Of a stretch of DNA of 64,000 nucleotides, positions 36,019 to 44,248 are shown in pieces. The position numbers and the translations under genes are program-made. Source of the DNA: Faecalibacterium sp. I3-3-33 (lineage in GTDB: Bacteria > Bacillota > Clostridia > Oscillospirales > Ruminococcaceae). How positions within the stretch are numbered: position 1 is the stretch's first letter; the number at the start of each line of letters is the position of its first letter. The notes under the pieces were generated by a model, which had not been told where the DNA came from, did no database searches, and worked only from the letters and a program-made list of their open reading frames with translations. The stretch lies in the NCBI RefSeq assembly GCF_023347295.1, contig NZ_CP094469.1:248001-312000 (forward strand), in the 5' to 3' direction.

Positions 36019-36047
36019 ATTTTATCGGATAAAACCGATAATGTCAA
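36019..36047 (-). promoter_or_regulatory. Promoter and operator of higBA
   Basis: Minus strand: TTGACA (36042-36047), 17-bp spacer, TAAAAT (36019-36024). The spacer is almost filled by a perfect palindrome TTATCGG-N6-CCGATAA (36022-36041), the expected HigA site. Confidence 0.85.
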
Positions 36048-36078
36048 GGAGCGTCCTGCCGTAAAGAGATATTTTACA

Positions 36079-36121
36079 AAAAACGGCCTGAACCCTGTAC
36101 CATACAGGCTCCAGACCGTTT
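36079..36121 (-). terminator. Terminator of the Xaa-Pro aminopeptidase gene
   Basis: AAACGG..CCTGTA pairing with TACAGG..CCGTTT; on the minus strand followed by TTTTTTG. Confidence 0.8.
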
Positions 36122-36167
36122 GGTTTTTATAATAGTTTACGCCTTAACGTACAAGCGCAGCTACTTT

Positions 36168-37967
36168 TCAGCACCCGATGGCGGCGCACTTCTCAGCCAG
36201 CCATGCGCGCTCGTCCTCGGTCAGGCGGGGTGCCAGCTGCTCGAACACCTTGCGGTGATAGTCATTCAGCCAGGCGACCTGCTCCTTGTCCAGCACGCCG
36301 GGCACGATGGGAGAGGTGGCAATGGGCACAAAGGTGATGGGACGGAAGGCAAGGAAGGTGCCGTACTGGTTGTCGGCCTTATGGTAGCACTCGATCTCGT
36401 TCTCGATGCGGATGCCCACCTCTCCGGCCTCGTACACGCCGGGCTCGTCGGTGACGATCATGCCCGGGCGCATCAGGGTGGTGTTGCGGCCGTTCAGAGC
36501 GTGGGGGCCCTCATGGACGTTGCCCACAAAGCTGACGCTGTGGCCGGTGCCGCAGCGGTAGTTGATGAGGTGACGCCACAGCGGCTCGCGGGCGATGGTG
36601 TCCAGCATGTGGCAGTCGCAGTAATCCAGCCAGACCGCCTTGGCAATGTCGATGTGGCACTGCAAGGTCCAGGTGTAGAACAGCCGCTCGTCCTCGGTCA
36701 GCTCGCCCAGCGGGTAGGTGCGGGTGATGTCGGTGGTGCCGTCCATGTAGGTAGCACCGCTGTCCACCAGCAAAAAGCCCTTGCGCTGCAAGGTGGCGTG
36801 ATCCTCCGGGGTGGCGTGGTAGTGCATCATGGCTGCGTTGCCGCCGTAGGCTGCAATGGTGCCAAAGCTTTCCACAAGGAACTTCTCGTCCGCGCTGCGG
36901 TACTTGTGCAGGATCTCGTCCACGGTCAGCTCGGTCAGCTGTTCGCCGGAAGCCAGACGGTTCTCCAGTTCGATCTGGAACCGCACCATGGCAACGGCGT
37001 CCCGCAGATGGGTCTCGCGCAGGTGTGCCAGCTCCACCTCGTTCTTTACGCCCTTCATGGCCAGCAACGGGTCGGCGGCGTCCTTCACGGTCAGGGCGGG
37101 GTTGTTTTCCAGCACCTGATACACGGCGTAGTTCACGGTAGCGCTCTCCGCCAGCACGGTCTGGGGCTCGGTCTCGGCAGCCATCACGTCCAGAATGCTG
37201 TCGTAGTCGGCCAGCGTCACGCCGTTGGCTTCCAGCTCTGCCTTGGCCTCCGGGGTGACCCGTGCCTGATTGATGAACAGCACGGCGCGGCTCGGGGTAA
37301 CGTAGCAGTAGGCCATGGCATAGGGGGTGCACTCGATATCCATGGCGCGCAGGTTCAAAAGCCAAGCCAGATTATCCAGCTTGCCCACCAGCTGGGCGGT
37401 GCAGCCCAGCTCCTTCAGCTTGCCGCGCAGCTGCTCCAGCTTTTCTGCCGGGGAGAAGCCAGCGTACTCCTTGGGCAGGATCCATGCCGGGGTAGCCGGG
37501 CGGGCAGGGCGGCCCTCCACCCACAGCTCGTCCTCCAAGAACAGGGTCTTGATGCTGCCGTGCTTTGCTTCCAGCGCCTTTTTCAGGTTGTTGACCAGTG
37601 CACAGTTGGCGGTCAGGCCGCACAGACCCAGCGTGCCGCCCTCGGGCAGCACCTTGCCGCAGTATTCCTCGGCGGTGGGCACGCCCGGCTCGCCCATGCG
37701 CATCAGCTGGATCTCGGTACCGGCGATCTCTTTCTCTGCCTGCACAAAGTACCGGCCGTCTGCCCAGACGGCGCTCTCGGTCATGGTGACCACAAAGTTG
37801 GAGTTCTCACCGTGGAAGCCGGAGAAGTAGGTCAGGGAGGTGTAGTGGTCGGGCAGATACTCGCTGGAATGCGGGTCGCCCACCGGGATCAGATAGACGT
37901 CCACGCCGTTTGCCTGCATAGCGGCACGCAGCGCGGCCAGACGCTTGGGAACCGTGTTCATACTCAT
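36168..37967 (-). CDS. Xaa-Pro aminopeptidase (M24B family)
   Basis: 599 aa: two creatinase-like N-terminal domains (residues 1-300) and a C-terminal pita-bread metalloprotease domain, as in the long aminopeptidase P form. Metal ligands are visible in LLVDSGATYMDGTTDITRTYPLG (two Asp), GTGHSVSFVGNVHEGP (His) and IVTDEPGVYEAGEVGIRIENE (two Glu). It removes the first residue when Pro is second, a cytosolic peptide-recycling role. The start is either ATG 37967 or the in-frame ATG six bases on. Monocistronic, with its own terminator. The 667-codon frame on the opposite strand is a shadow. Confidence 0.95.
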   Translation of the reverse strand: MSMNTVPKRLAALRAAMQANGVDVYLIPVGDPHSSEYLPDHYTSLTYFSGFHGENSNFVVTMTESAVWADGRYFVQAEKEIAGTEIQLMRMGEPGVPTAEEYCGKVLPEGGTLGLCGLTANCALVNNLKKALEAKHGSIKTLFLEDELWVEGRPARPATPAWILPKEYAGFSPAEKLEQLRGKLKELGCTAQLVGKLDNLAWLLNLRAMDIECTPYAMAYCYVTPSRAVLFINQARVTPEAKAELEANGVTLADYDSILDVMAAETEPQTVLAESATVNYAVYQVLENNPALTVKDAADPLLAMKGVKNEVELAHLRETHLRDAVAMVRFQIELENRLASGEQLTELTVDEILHKYRSADEKFLVESFGTIAAYGGNAAMMHYHATPEDHATLQRKGFLLVDSGATYMDGTTDITRTYPLGELTEDERLFYTWTLQCHIDIAKAVWLDYCDCHMLDTIAREPLWRHLINYRCGTGHSVSFVGNVHEGPHALNGRNTTLMRPGMIVTDEPGVYEAGEVGIRIENEIECYHKADNQYGTFLAFRPITFVPIATSPIVPGVLDKEQVAWLNDYHRKVFEQLAPRLTEDERAWLAEKCAAIGC

Positions 37968-38151
37968 AACAAAAGCCCTCTTTCTGTTGTTTGCCGGAAA
38001 AACGTCCGGCGGCGATGGTTTGCTGCTGCTATTGTATCATTCTGCGGGGAAGAATGCAATGCGGGGGCAAAACTCCCCCCAAAACGCCGTCAATTTGCAA
38101 AAAAAGTTACAAATTTTTCTTGAAAAAGGCCGGTTTCCCATTGACAGCCTT

Positions 38152-38228
38152 GTTATAATAGAAATGTAGTATTTTTATGGGTCAGCACTCTGCGGCCCTT
38201 TGCGCTAACAATTGCGAATATTGCGATA
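38152..38228 (+). promoter_or_regulatory. Promoter and possible operator of the G3E operon
   Basis: TATAAT at 38152-38157 is the likely -10. Forty to seventy bases later, three TTGCG repeats occur within about 30 bases (38199-38226, including ATTGCGAATATTGCGAT). They could be a metal-regulator site; no classic Zur palindrome is seen. Confidence 0.4.
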
Positions 38229-38250
38229 AAAAGAAAGAGGCATTTGGAAC

Positions 38251-39540
38251 ATGACTAAAATCGATATCTTCTCCGGCTTCCTTGGCGCCGGTAAAACGAC
38301 CCTGATCAAAAAGCTGATCACCGAGGCCTTTGCGGGCCAGCAGGTGGTGCTGATCGAGAACGAGTTCGGCGAGATCGGCATTGACGGCGGCTTTCTGAAG
38401 GAAAGCGGCATTCAGATCAACGAGCTGAACGCAGGCTGCATCTGCTGCTCTCTGGTGGGCGATTTCCGCACCGCTCTGCAGCAGGTGGTGGAGCAGTACC
38501 ACCCCGACCGCATCGTCATCGAGCCGTCCGGCGTGGGCAAGCTGAGCGATGTGACCCGCGCCGTGGAGGGCGTGGCCGAGCATCTGGACGTGCAGCTGAA
38601 CAGCTTTGTCACTGTGGCCGATGTGAACAAGGTCAAGATGTATATGAAGAACTTCGGCGAGTTCTACGATGACCAGATCAGCCACGCAAGCTGCATCCTG
38701 CTCAGCCGCACCCAGACCGCCAGCGAGGAAAAGATCGCCGCTGCCGTGGCAATGCTGCGCGAAAAGAACCCCACCGCTACCATCGTGACCACCGCATGGG
38801 ATCACCTGACCGGTGAGCAGATCCTGAAGGCCATGTCCACCAAGGATGACTTCAAGGCTGAGCTGATCGCCATGGCTGCCAAGGCAAACGAAGAGCACGC
38901 CCACGAGGACGAGGACGAGGAGCACGAGCATCACCATCATCACTACGATGAGAACGGTGTGTGCAGCTGCGGCCATCATCACGACCATGACGATGATGAC
39001 GACGATGATGATGAGCACGAGCATCATCACCACGACCACGACGAGCATGACCACGATGACCATTGCTGCTGCGGCCACCACCACGATCATGATGAAGATG
39101 ATGACGAGCACGAGCATGAGCATCATCACCATGACCATGACGAGCATGACCACGACCATGACGACCACTGCGGCTGCGGTCATGACCATGACCACGAGGA
39201 GCACGAGCATCACCACGACCATGACGGTCATTGCTGCTGCGGTCATCATCATCACGACCACCACGCCGATGAAGTGTTCACCAGCTGGGGCGTGGAGACG
39301 GCCCGCAAGTTCACCAAGGCTGAGGTGGAGCACGCCCTCACCGAGCTGGATACCGGCAATTACGGCATGATCCTGCGCAGCAAGGGCATCGTGGACGGCG
39401 GCGCAGACGGCTGGCTGGAGTTCGACTATGTGCCCGGCGAGTGGGAAGTGCGCAGCCGCAGCGCAGACGTGGGCGGCAAGCTGGTGGTCATCGGCTCCAA
39501 GCTGAACGAGACCGCCATCGCCCAGCTGTTCGGCTGCTGA
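38251..39540 (+). CDS. COG0523 G3E GTPase, putative zinc metallochaperone with His-rich tract
   Basis: 429 aa. GTPase motifs: P-loop GFLGAGKTT (9-17), metal-binding CICC (63-66) and the G3E Glu motif in EPSGVGK. Residues about 211-340 form an extraordinary tract of His, Asp and Glu with four Cys cassettes (CSCGHHH, CCCGHHH, CGCGHDH, CCCGHHHH). The C-terminal CobW_C domain resumes at VFTSWGVETARKF. COG0523 proteins deliver zinc (or other metals) to client enzymes under starvation; the tract should store or chelate many ions. It heads a cluster with a second G3E-like protein 48 bases downstream. The tract is normal codon usage, so not an assembly artefact. Confidence 0.92.
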   Translation: MTKIDIFSGFLGAGKTTLIKKLITEAFAGQQVVLIENEFGEIGIDGGFLKESGIQINELNAGCICCSLVGDFRTALQQVVEQYHPDRIVIEPSGVGKLSDVTRAVEGVAEHLDVQLNSFVTVADVNKVKMYMKNFGEFYDDQISHASCILLSRTQTASEEKIAAAVAMLREKNPTATIVTTAWDHLTGEQILKAMSTKDDFKAELIAMAAKANEEHAHEDEDEEHEHHHHHYDENGVCSCGHHHDHDDDDDDDDEHEHHHHDHDEHDHDDHCCCGHHHDHDEDDDEHEHEHHHHDHDEHDHDHDDHCGCGHDHDHEEHEHHHDHDGHCCCGHHHHDHHADEVFTSWGVETARKFTKAEVEHALTELDTGNYGMILRSKGIVDGGADGWLEFDYVPGEWEVRSRSADVGGKLVVIGSKLNETAIAQLFGC

Positions 39541-39587
39541 GAACCCCTTCCGGCAGAAATCATTGAGAGAAGGAGCAACCATTTATT

Positions 39588-40550
39588 ATGGCAAAAGAGA
39601 TCCCGGTCTACCTGTTTGTGGGCTTTCTGGAAAGCGGCAAGACCAAGTTTATTCAGGAGACCTTTGAAGACCCCAATTTCGACTCCGGCGACAAGACCCT
39701 GCTGCTGATCTGCGAGGAGGGCGAAGAGGAGTATAACGAGAAGAAGTTCGCCTTCCCCGGCGTGACCGTGAAGGTGCTGGAGGATAAGTCCGAGCTGAAC
39801 CCCCAGAACCTTGCAAAGCTGGGTAAGGAAGCAGACGCAGGCCGCGTGGTCATCGAGTACAACGGAATGTGGCTGCTGCAGGATTTAGCGGATGCCCTGC
39901 CCGAGAACTGGCTGGTGTACCAGTGCATTGCCACTGCCGACGGCACCACCGCCCTGACCTACGCCCGCGACAACTCCATGCGCAGCCTGATGCTGGACAA
40001 GATCGCCCGCAGCGAGCTGATCGTGTTCAACCGCGCCGAAGCCGTGAACAACGATGACGCCCGGCAGGAACTGCACAAGCTGGTGCGGCAGGCTTCCCGC
40101 AAGTGCGATATCGCCTACGAGTTCAAGGACGGCAGTGTAGCCTACGACGATATCCCCGACCCGCTGCCCTTTGATATCAACGCCGACCCCATCGACATCC
40201 CGGATGACGATTTCGGCATCTGGTACATGGACTGTCAGGACGAGCCCCAGAAGTACACCGGCAAGACAGTGCGTTTTCTGGCACAGGTCTGCCAGACCAA
40301 CCGCGCCGGTAAAAACAGCTTTGTGCCCGGCCGCTTTGCCATGACCTGCTGCGTGCAGGATATCCAGTTTGTGGGCTTCCCCTGCAGCTACGATGGCTAC
40401 AAGGCGCTGGAGCAGCGCGCATGGGTGCGGGTGACCGCCAAGGTGGGCTATAAGTTCCACAACATCTACCGGGGCAAGGGCCCGGTGCTGACCGCTGTGT
40501 CGGTAGAGCCCGCCGAAAAGCCCTTAGAAGAGGTCGTAACGTTCTCTTAA
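39588..40550 (+). CDS. G3E-like P-loop protein fused to a YcgQ/DUF1980-like domain
   Basis: 320 aa. The N-terminal 190 residues resemble a reduced COG0523 GTPase: P-loop GFLESGKT (12-19), but no CxCC motif and a modified Glu motif (VIEYNGMWLLQDL). After an acidic linker, residues about 220-310 resemble the C-terminal OB-like part of the YcgQ/TIGR03943 (DUF1980) proteins: KYTGKTVRFLAQV, VPGRFAMTCCVQDIQFVGFPC, RAWVRVTAKV. YcgQ with the YcgR permease is zinc-responsive in Bacillus, so a role in metal homeostasis with the upstream GTPase is likely. The fusion itself is an inference from these signatures. Confidence 0.75.
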   Translation: MAKEIPVYLFVGFLESGKTKFIQETFEDPNFDSGDKTLLLICEEGEEEYNEKKFAFPGVTVKVLEDKSELNPQNLAKLGKEADAGRVVIEYNGMWLLQDLADALPENWLVYQCIATADGTTALTYARDNSMRSLMLDKIARSELIVFNRAEAVNNDDARQELHKLVRQASRKCDIAYEFKDGSVAYDDIPDPLPFDINADPIDIPDDDFGIWYMDCQDEPQKYTGKTVRFLAQVCQTNRAGKNSFVPGRFAMTCCVQDIQFVGFPCSYDGYKALEQRAWVRVTAKVGYKFHNIYRGKGPVLTAVSVEPAEKPLEEVVTFS

Positions 40551-40578
40551 CGTTTATTTATCACAAGGAGGTTCTGGT

Positions 40579-41040
40579 ATGAAAACTCTGTTCCGTATTC
40601 TTGGCACGGCTGCTGCCGTGGCCGTCACCGGCGCTGCCATCGTGGTGCTGGACAAGATCCTGAACCAGAAAGACCCGCTCCATGTGGAGGAGGTCGAGTT
40701 CCCGGAGGAAGCCGAAAAGGACGCCGAGGAGGCCGAAAAGACCGCCGAGGCTTACGAAGAGGCCGAGGCCAAGGAAGAGGCCAAGGCTGCCGATGCCGCC
40801 GCAGAAGCTGCTGCTGAGGAAGCCGCACCGGAAGCACCCGCCCCTGCTGAGAACGCACCCCAGACCCAGCCGGAGACCGCCGCCCAGCGCCCGGTGTACG
40901 ACCCCGAAGCCCCGAACGCCAACCCCGTGGAGGCCGGCCCCGCCGTTGCCCCCAAGGACGAGAGCGGCAAGTTCGATGCCACCAAGATCGCCGATGCCAA
41001 GGATTTCGGCGACTGGGAAGAGCAGGGCTGCAAGGGCTGA
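40579..41040 (+). CDS. Membrane-anchored Ala/Glu-rich protein
   Basis: 153 aa with one N-terminal hydrophobic helix (residues 6-25, RILGTAAAVAVTGAAIVVLD) and then a low-complexity tail: residues 35-90 are almost only Glu, Ala and Lys (likely helical), 90-130 Pro/Ala-rich, and the end reads DAKDFGDWEEQGCKG. No enzymatic motif. It follows the G3E pair after 28 bases, with a good AAGGAGG site, so it shares the operon. The tail faces the cytosol or exterior depending on signal orientation, which I cannot decide. Function unknown. Confidence 0.7.
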   Translation: MKTLFRILGTAAAVAVTGAAIVVLDKILNQKDPLHVEEVEFPEEAEKDAEEAEKTAEAYEEAEAKEEAKAADAAAEAAAEEAAPEAPAPAENAPQTQPETAAQRPVYDPEAPNANPVEAGPAVAPKDESGKFDATKIADAKDFGDWEEQGCKG

Positions 41041-41062
41041 GAAAACAGCGCAGAACCCATCC

Positions 41063-41089
41063 GGCTCCCCCGAAAGGGGGAGCTTTTTT
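41063..41089 (+). terminator. Terminator of the G3E operon
   Basis: GGCTCCCCC / GGGGGAGC hairpin followed by TTTTTT. Confidence 0.85.
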
Positions 41090-41153
41090 ATGCTTGCAAA
41101 ATGCCGCGCAGTTCACTATACTGGAAGAAAAAACACCGATGGAGGGCAGCACC

Positions 41154-43205
41154 ATGGCATATACCGATGATTGGGAAAGCTTGATGAACGGCGTGTTCGG
41201 CGCGGGCGGCAAACTGAAGTTCGGCGGCGCGCAGCCGCAGCCGGAAAAGCCGCAGCCCGAAAAACCGGCGGGCAACGGCTTGCCAGATTTGAACGCGGCG
41301 CTGCTGGAACAGCAAAAGCAGCTGGACGCCTTACTCAAACAGCAGAACGCCCGGCTGAAAGCGCAGGATGCCGGGGTGCAGACGGCGCTGGAGGACAGCC
41401 GTCAGATGCTGCGGGATATGGAAGCAGACGGCCTGCTGGCAAAGGGCACGGCAGACACAAAGCCGGAGCAGCTGGGCAGCTTTGAAGGCCTTGCCGCCGA
41501 GGTGAAAAAGACCGTCCTCGGGCAGGATGCCTTTGTAGACAGCGTGGTGCGGGCCATGCGCCGCCCCTTTGTGCTGGGCACAGAGGGCGCAGCCGCCCGC
41601 AACGTGATCCTGCTGTGGGGTGCACCGGGCACGGGACGGCACTTTGCACTGGCCGAGACCGCCCGCATCATGGCGGCGCGGGGGCTTTTGCAGAGCGACC
41701 GGATGGCGGTGATGGATCTTGCGCTCTACCCCGACCCCGGCGCGGAAAAGCTGTTTTTGCAGGACCTTTACGCCGCCCTGCACGCCCCGGGCGAGATCGT
41801 GGTGTTTGAGCACTACGAGAGCTGCCACCCCGGCTTTTTGCGCATCCTCTCCGACCTCGCGGTCAAGGGCAGTGCGCCTTTGTCCAGCCGGTATCTGGTG
41901 AACAAAGAGGGCATTCTGGTGGAAGCCGGTACGGCGCTTGCCCCCGGCGCGGTCAGCCGCATCGACCCCTGCGGCAAGTACCTGATCTTCTTCTCCCGCA
42001 AGGGGCGGGAGGCGCTGGCGGATAAGTTCGGCGCGCCCTTTGTGGCAGCGGTAGGGGATGTGTGCCAGACCGTCTCCTTCACCCCGGAGGCATTGGCGGC
42101 GCTGGCGGCGCAGCAGCTGAACGCGCTGGCGCAGCGGGTGAACAGCCGTCTGGGGCTGACCCTCGCCGCCGGGGCGGAGGTGCGGGACTATGTGGCGGCG
42201 CAGTGCTCTAAGGAAAAAGGCGCAGAGGGGCTGGCAGACTGCTGCGAGCGCATCTTCCGCGCCCTGAGCGAGTACTGCTTGCAGACCGATGCAAAGCTGT
42301 CCGGCACGGTGGCGCTGACCGCCGCGCCCGAGGGGCTGCAATTTGCGCTGAACGGTGCCGCCCCGGCAGACCTGTTCAGCCTGCTGCCGGTGGCCTGCAC
42401 CGGCGCAGTGGAGCAGATCCGCGCCGAGCTGGATGCGCTGGTGGGGCTTGCCCCGGTCAAGGAGTATGTGTTCGGTCTGGCAGACAATTTACAGGTGCAG
42501 CAGCGCCGCGCGGCGGCGGGCTTCAAGACCGCAAGCCTGTCCATGCACATGATCTTTACCGGCAACCCCGGCACCGGCAAGACCACCATTGCCCGGCTGG
42601 TGGCAAAGTACCTCAAGGCCATCGGCGCACTCAAGGGCGGGCAGCTGGTGGAGGTGACCCGCGCCGACCTTGTGGGGCGCTACACCGGCCACACCGCCCC
42701 GCTGACCAACAGCGTCATCGAGAGCGCACTGGGGGGCGTTTTGTTCATTGACGAGGCGTACAGCCTGTACCGCGGCCAGCAGGACAGCTTCGGACTGGAA
42801 GCCATCGACACCCTTGTAAAGGGCATGGAGGATCACCGGGACGAGCTGGTGGTCATCCTTGCGGGCTACACCAAGGAAATGGAAGTGTTCCTCACCGCCA
42901 ACAGCGGCCTTGCCAGCCGCTTCCCCAACAAGATCGAATTCCCGGACTACACCGCAGACGAGCTGCTGGACATCACCACCGTGCTGGCAAAGGGCAAGGG
43001 CTACCGCCTTGCCGAGGGCTGCACCTTCCCGCTGCTGGGCTACTATAAGCGCCGTCAGGCGCTGGACAGCCGCACCGCCGGCAATGGCCGTCTGGCGCGC
43101 AACACGCTGGAAAAGGCCATCTTCAACCAGAGCCGCCGCCTTATCGCCGAGCCCGCCGCTCCCCTTGACCTCATCCAGCCCAGCGATCTGGAATTTGAGG
43201 AATAA
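41154..43205 (+). CDS. Tandem AAA ATPase: degenerate ClpB-like domain plus CbbX/SpoVK-like domain
   Basis: 683 aa from ATG 41154 (GGAGGG upstream). Residues 1-60 are flexible with PQPEKP repeats, followed by a coiled coil. The first AAA module (about 120-320) resembles ClpB/ClpA D2 but its Walker A is GAPGTGRH (Lys changed to Arg, Thr to His) and Walker B is VVFEHYES, so it should not hydrolyse ATP. The second (about 430-680) is intact: GNPGTGKTT, VLFIDEAYSL, LAGYTKEME and the SRFPNKIEF arginine-finger region, as in CbbX/SpoVK ATPases that remodel partner proteins. The substrate is unknown. Monocistronic. Confidence 0.82.
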   Translation: MAYTDDWESLMNGVFGAGGKLKFGGAQPQPEKPQPEKPAGNGLPDLNAALLEQQKQLDALLKQQNARLKAQDAGVQTALEDSRQMLRDMEADGLLAKGTADTKPEQLGSFEGLAAEVKKTVLGQDAFVDSVVRAMRRPFVLGTEGAAARNVILLWGAPGTGRHFALAETARIMAARGLLQSDRMAVMDLALYPDPGAEKLFLQDLYAALHAPGEIVVFEHYESCHPGFLRILSDLAVKGSAPLSSRYLVNKEGILVEAGTALAPGAVSRIDPCGKYLIFFSRKGREALADKFGAPFVAAVGDVCQTVSFTPEALAALAAQQLNALAQRVNSRLGLTLAAGAEVRDYVAAQCSKEKGAEGLADCCERIFRALSEYCLQTDAKLSGTVALTAAPEGLQFALNGAAPADLFSLLPVACTGAVEQIRAELDALVGLAPVKEYVFGLADNLQVQQRRAAAGFKTASLSMHMIFTGNPGTGKTTIARLVAKYLKAIGALKGGQLVEVTRADLVGRYTGHTAPLTNSVIESALGGVLFIDEAYSLYRGQQDSFGLEAIDTLVKGMEDHRDELVVILAGYTKEMEVFLTANSGLASRFPNKIEFPDYTADELLDITTVLAKGKGYRLAEGCTFPLLGYYKRRQALDSRTAGNGRLARNTLEKAIFNQSRRLIAEPAAPLDLIQPSDLEFEE

Positions 43206-43223
43206 GGAAAAATTATTAGGAAA

Positions 43224-43265
43224 AAAGGGTTCCGGAAACGCCCGCGGGCGTTTCCGGAACCCTTT
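43224..43265. terminator. Bidirectional terminator
   Basis: Near-perfect palindrome AAAGGGTTCCGGAAACGCC / GGCGTTTCCGGAACCCTTT around CGCG, between the AAA gene and the convergent WYL gene. Confidence 0.9.
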
Positions 43266-43269
43266 CTAT

Positions 43270-44226
43270 TTATTCATGCTGCTCCGCCAGCCCCTGCACC
43301 ATCTCGTGCAGCTGGGCGCGGACGGCGGCGGGGGCGGTGACCTCTACCTTGCCGCCAAAGCCGCACACCCAGCCGAAAAACTGCTGGCTGACACAGATGG
43401 GCACGTCAAAGTGGAAGTGGCCGTCCTCCTCCGGGCAGAACACCGGCTCGCGGCCAAAGCGCTCCCGCATGATCGGCTCAAGGTCGGCAGCGCACCGCAG
43501 GGTGACCCGGTACTCGGTGCCGCCGAACATATTGAAGTGCTTGCGCAGATAGGCGGGCAGATCAAAGGTGCGGAAGAACTCCTTGCCCCGGCGCGGCTCG
43601 TCCAGCACCAGCACCCCGGCCATCCGGTCCACCCGGTAGTGGCGCACCGGGGGCGCTTTTTCGTCCTGATAGGCGATGAGGTAATAGCAGCCGTTTTCCC
43701 ACGCCAGCTGCCACGGGCTTACGGTGCGCACGGCGCTGCTGCCCTTGTAGCGGAACTGCACCAGACACCCCCGGTTGATGGCGGTGTGCAGGGCGTCGAT
43801 GCTGTACAAAAGGGTCTGGCTGTCGGTCTTGGGGCGTCCGTCCACATACACCTGACGCTGCAGCTGGGTGCCCTCGTAGTCGGAGCAGAGGGCCTCCAGC
43901 TTGTGGATGATGCGCTTGCTGGTGCGCGCGGAGATGACGCTGCTGGACTGTACCGCATCCACCAGCAGTTTCAGCTCCGAAAGCTCGAATGCACGGCTGG
44001 CCATCCAGTACCCGCCGCCGCGCCCGCGCTGCAGCTGGATGTCGTAGCCCAGACTGCGCAGGGTGTCGATATCGCTGTAAATGCTCTTGCGCTCGGCCAG
44101 AATGCCCTGATTTTCCAGCAGCTGCACCAGCTGGGGCACGTTCAGGCGGTGGTTCTCGTCGGTGCGCTGCTCAAGGATGCGCAGCAGCGTTACCAGCTTG
44201 GATTTCTGTCCTTCCTGCTTGGGCAT
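43270..44226 (-). CDS. WYL-domain transcriptional regulator (YafY type)
   Basis: 318 aa. Residues 8-75 are a winged helix (LVTLLRILEQRTDENHRLNV, then ERKSIYSDIDTLRSLGYDI and RGGGYWM). Residues 140-215 form the WYL domain with SPWQLAWENGCYYLIAYQDE and HYRVDRM, followed by a WCX-type C-terminal region. WYL proteins bind nucleic-acid or nucleotide ligands and control transcription. It lies last on the aromatic locus strand, 22 bases after tyrA, and shares the message unless an internal promoter exists. Its link to aromatic metabolism is unclear. Confidence 0.9.
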   Translation of the reverse strand: MPKQEGQKSKLVTLLRILEQRTDENHRLNVPQLVQLLENQGILAERKSIYSDIDTLRSLGYDIQLQRGRGGGYWMASRAFELSELKLLVDAVQSSSVISARTSKRIIHKLEALCSDYEGTQLQRQVYVDGRPKTDSQTLLYSIDALHTAINRGCLVQFRYKGSSAVRTVSPWQLAWENGCYYLIAYQDEKAPPVRHYRVDRMAGVLVLDEPRRGKEFFRTFDLPAYLRKHFNMFGGTEYRVTLRCAADLEPIMRERFGREPVFCPEEDGHFHFDVPICVSQQFFGWVCGFGGKVEVTAPAAVRAQLHEMVQGLAEQHE

Positions 44227-44248
44227 GGGGCAATACCTCCGTCACGGT

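Noticed and set aside
36120..38123. 667-codon open frame antisense to the Xaa-Pro aminopeptidase
   Set aside because: Same codon-bias effect; the aminopeptidase on the other strand has every family motif.
38182..39582. 466-codon frame antisense to the His-rich GTPase, rich in Val and Met like a membrane protein
   Set aside because: Its hydrophobic run is just the complement of His/Asp codons (CAC/GAC become GTG/GTC); no ribosome site.
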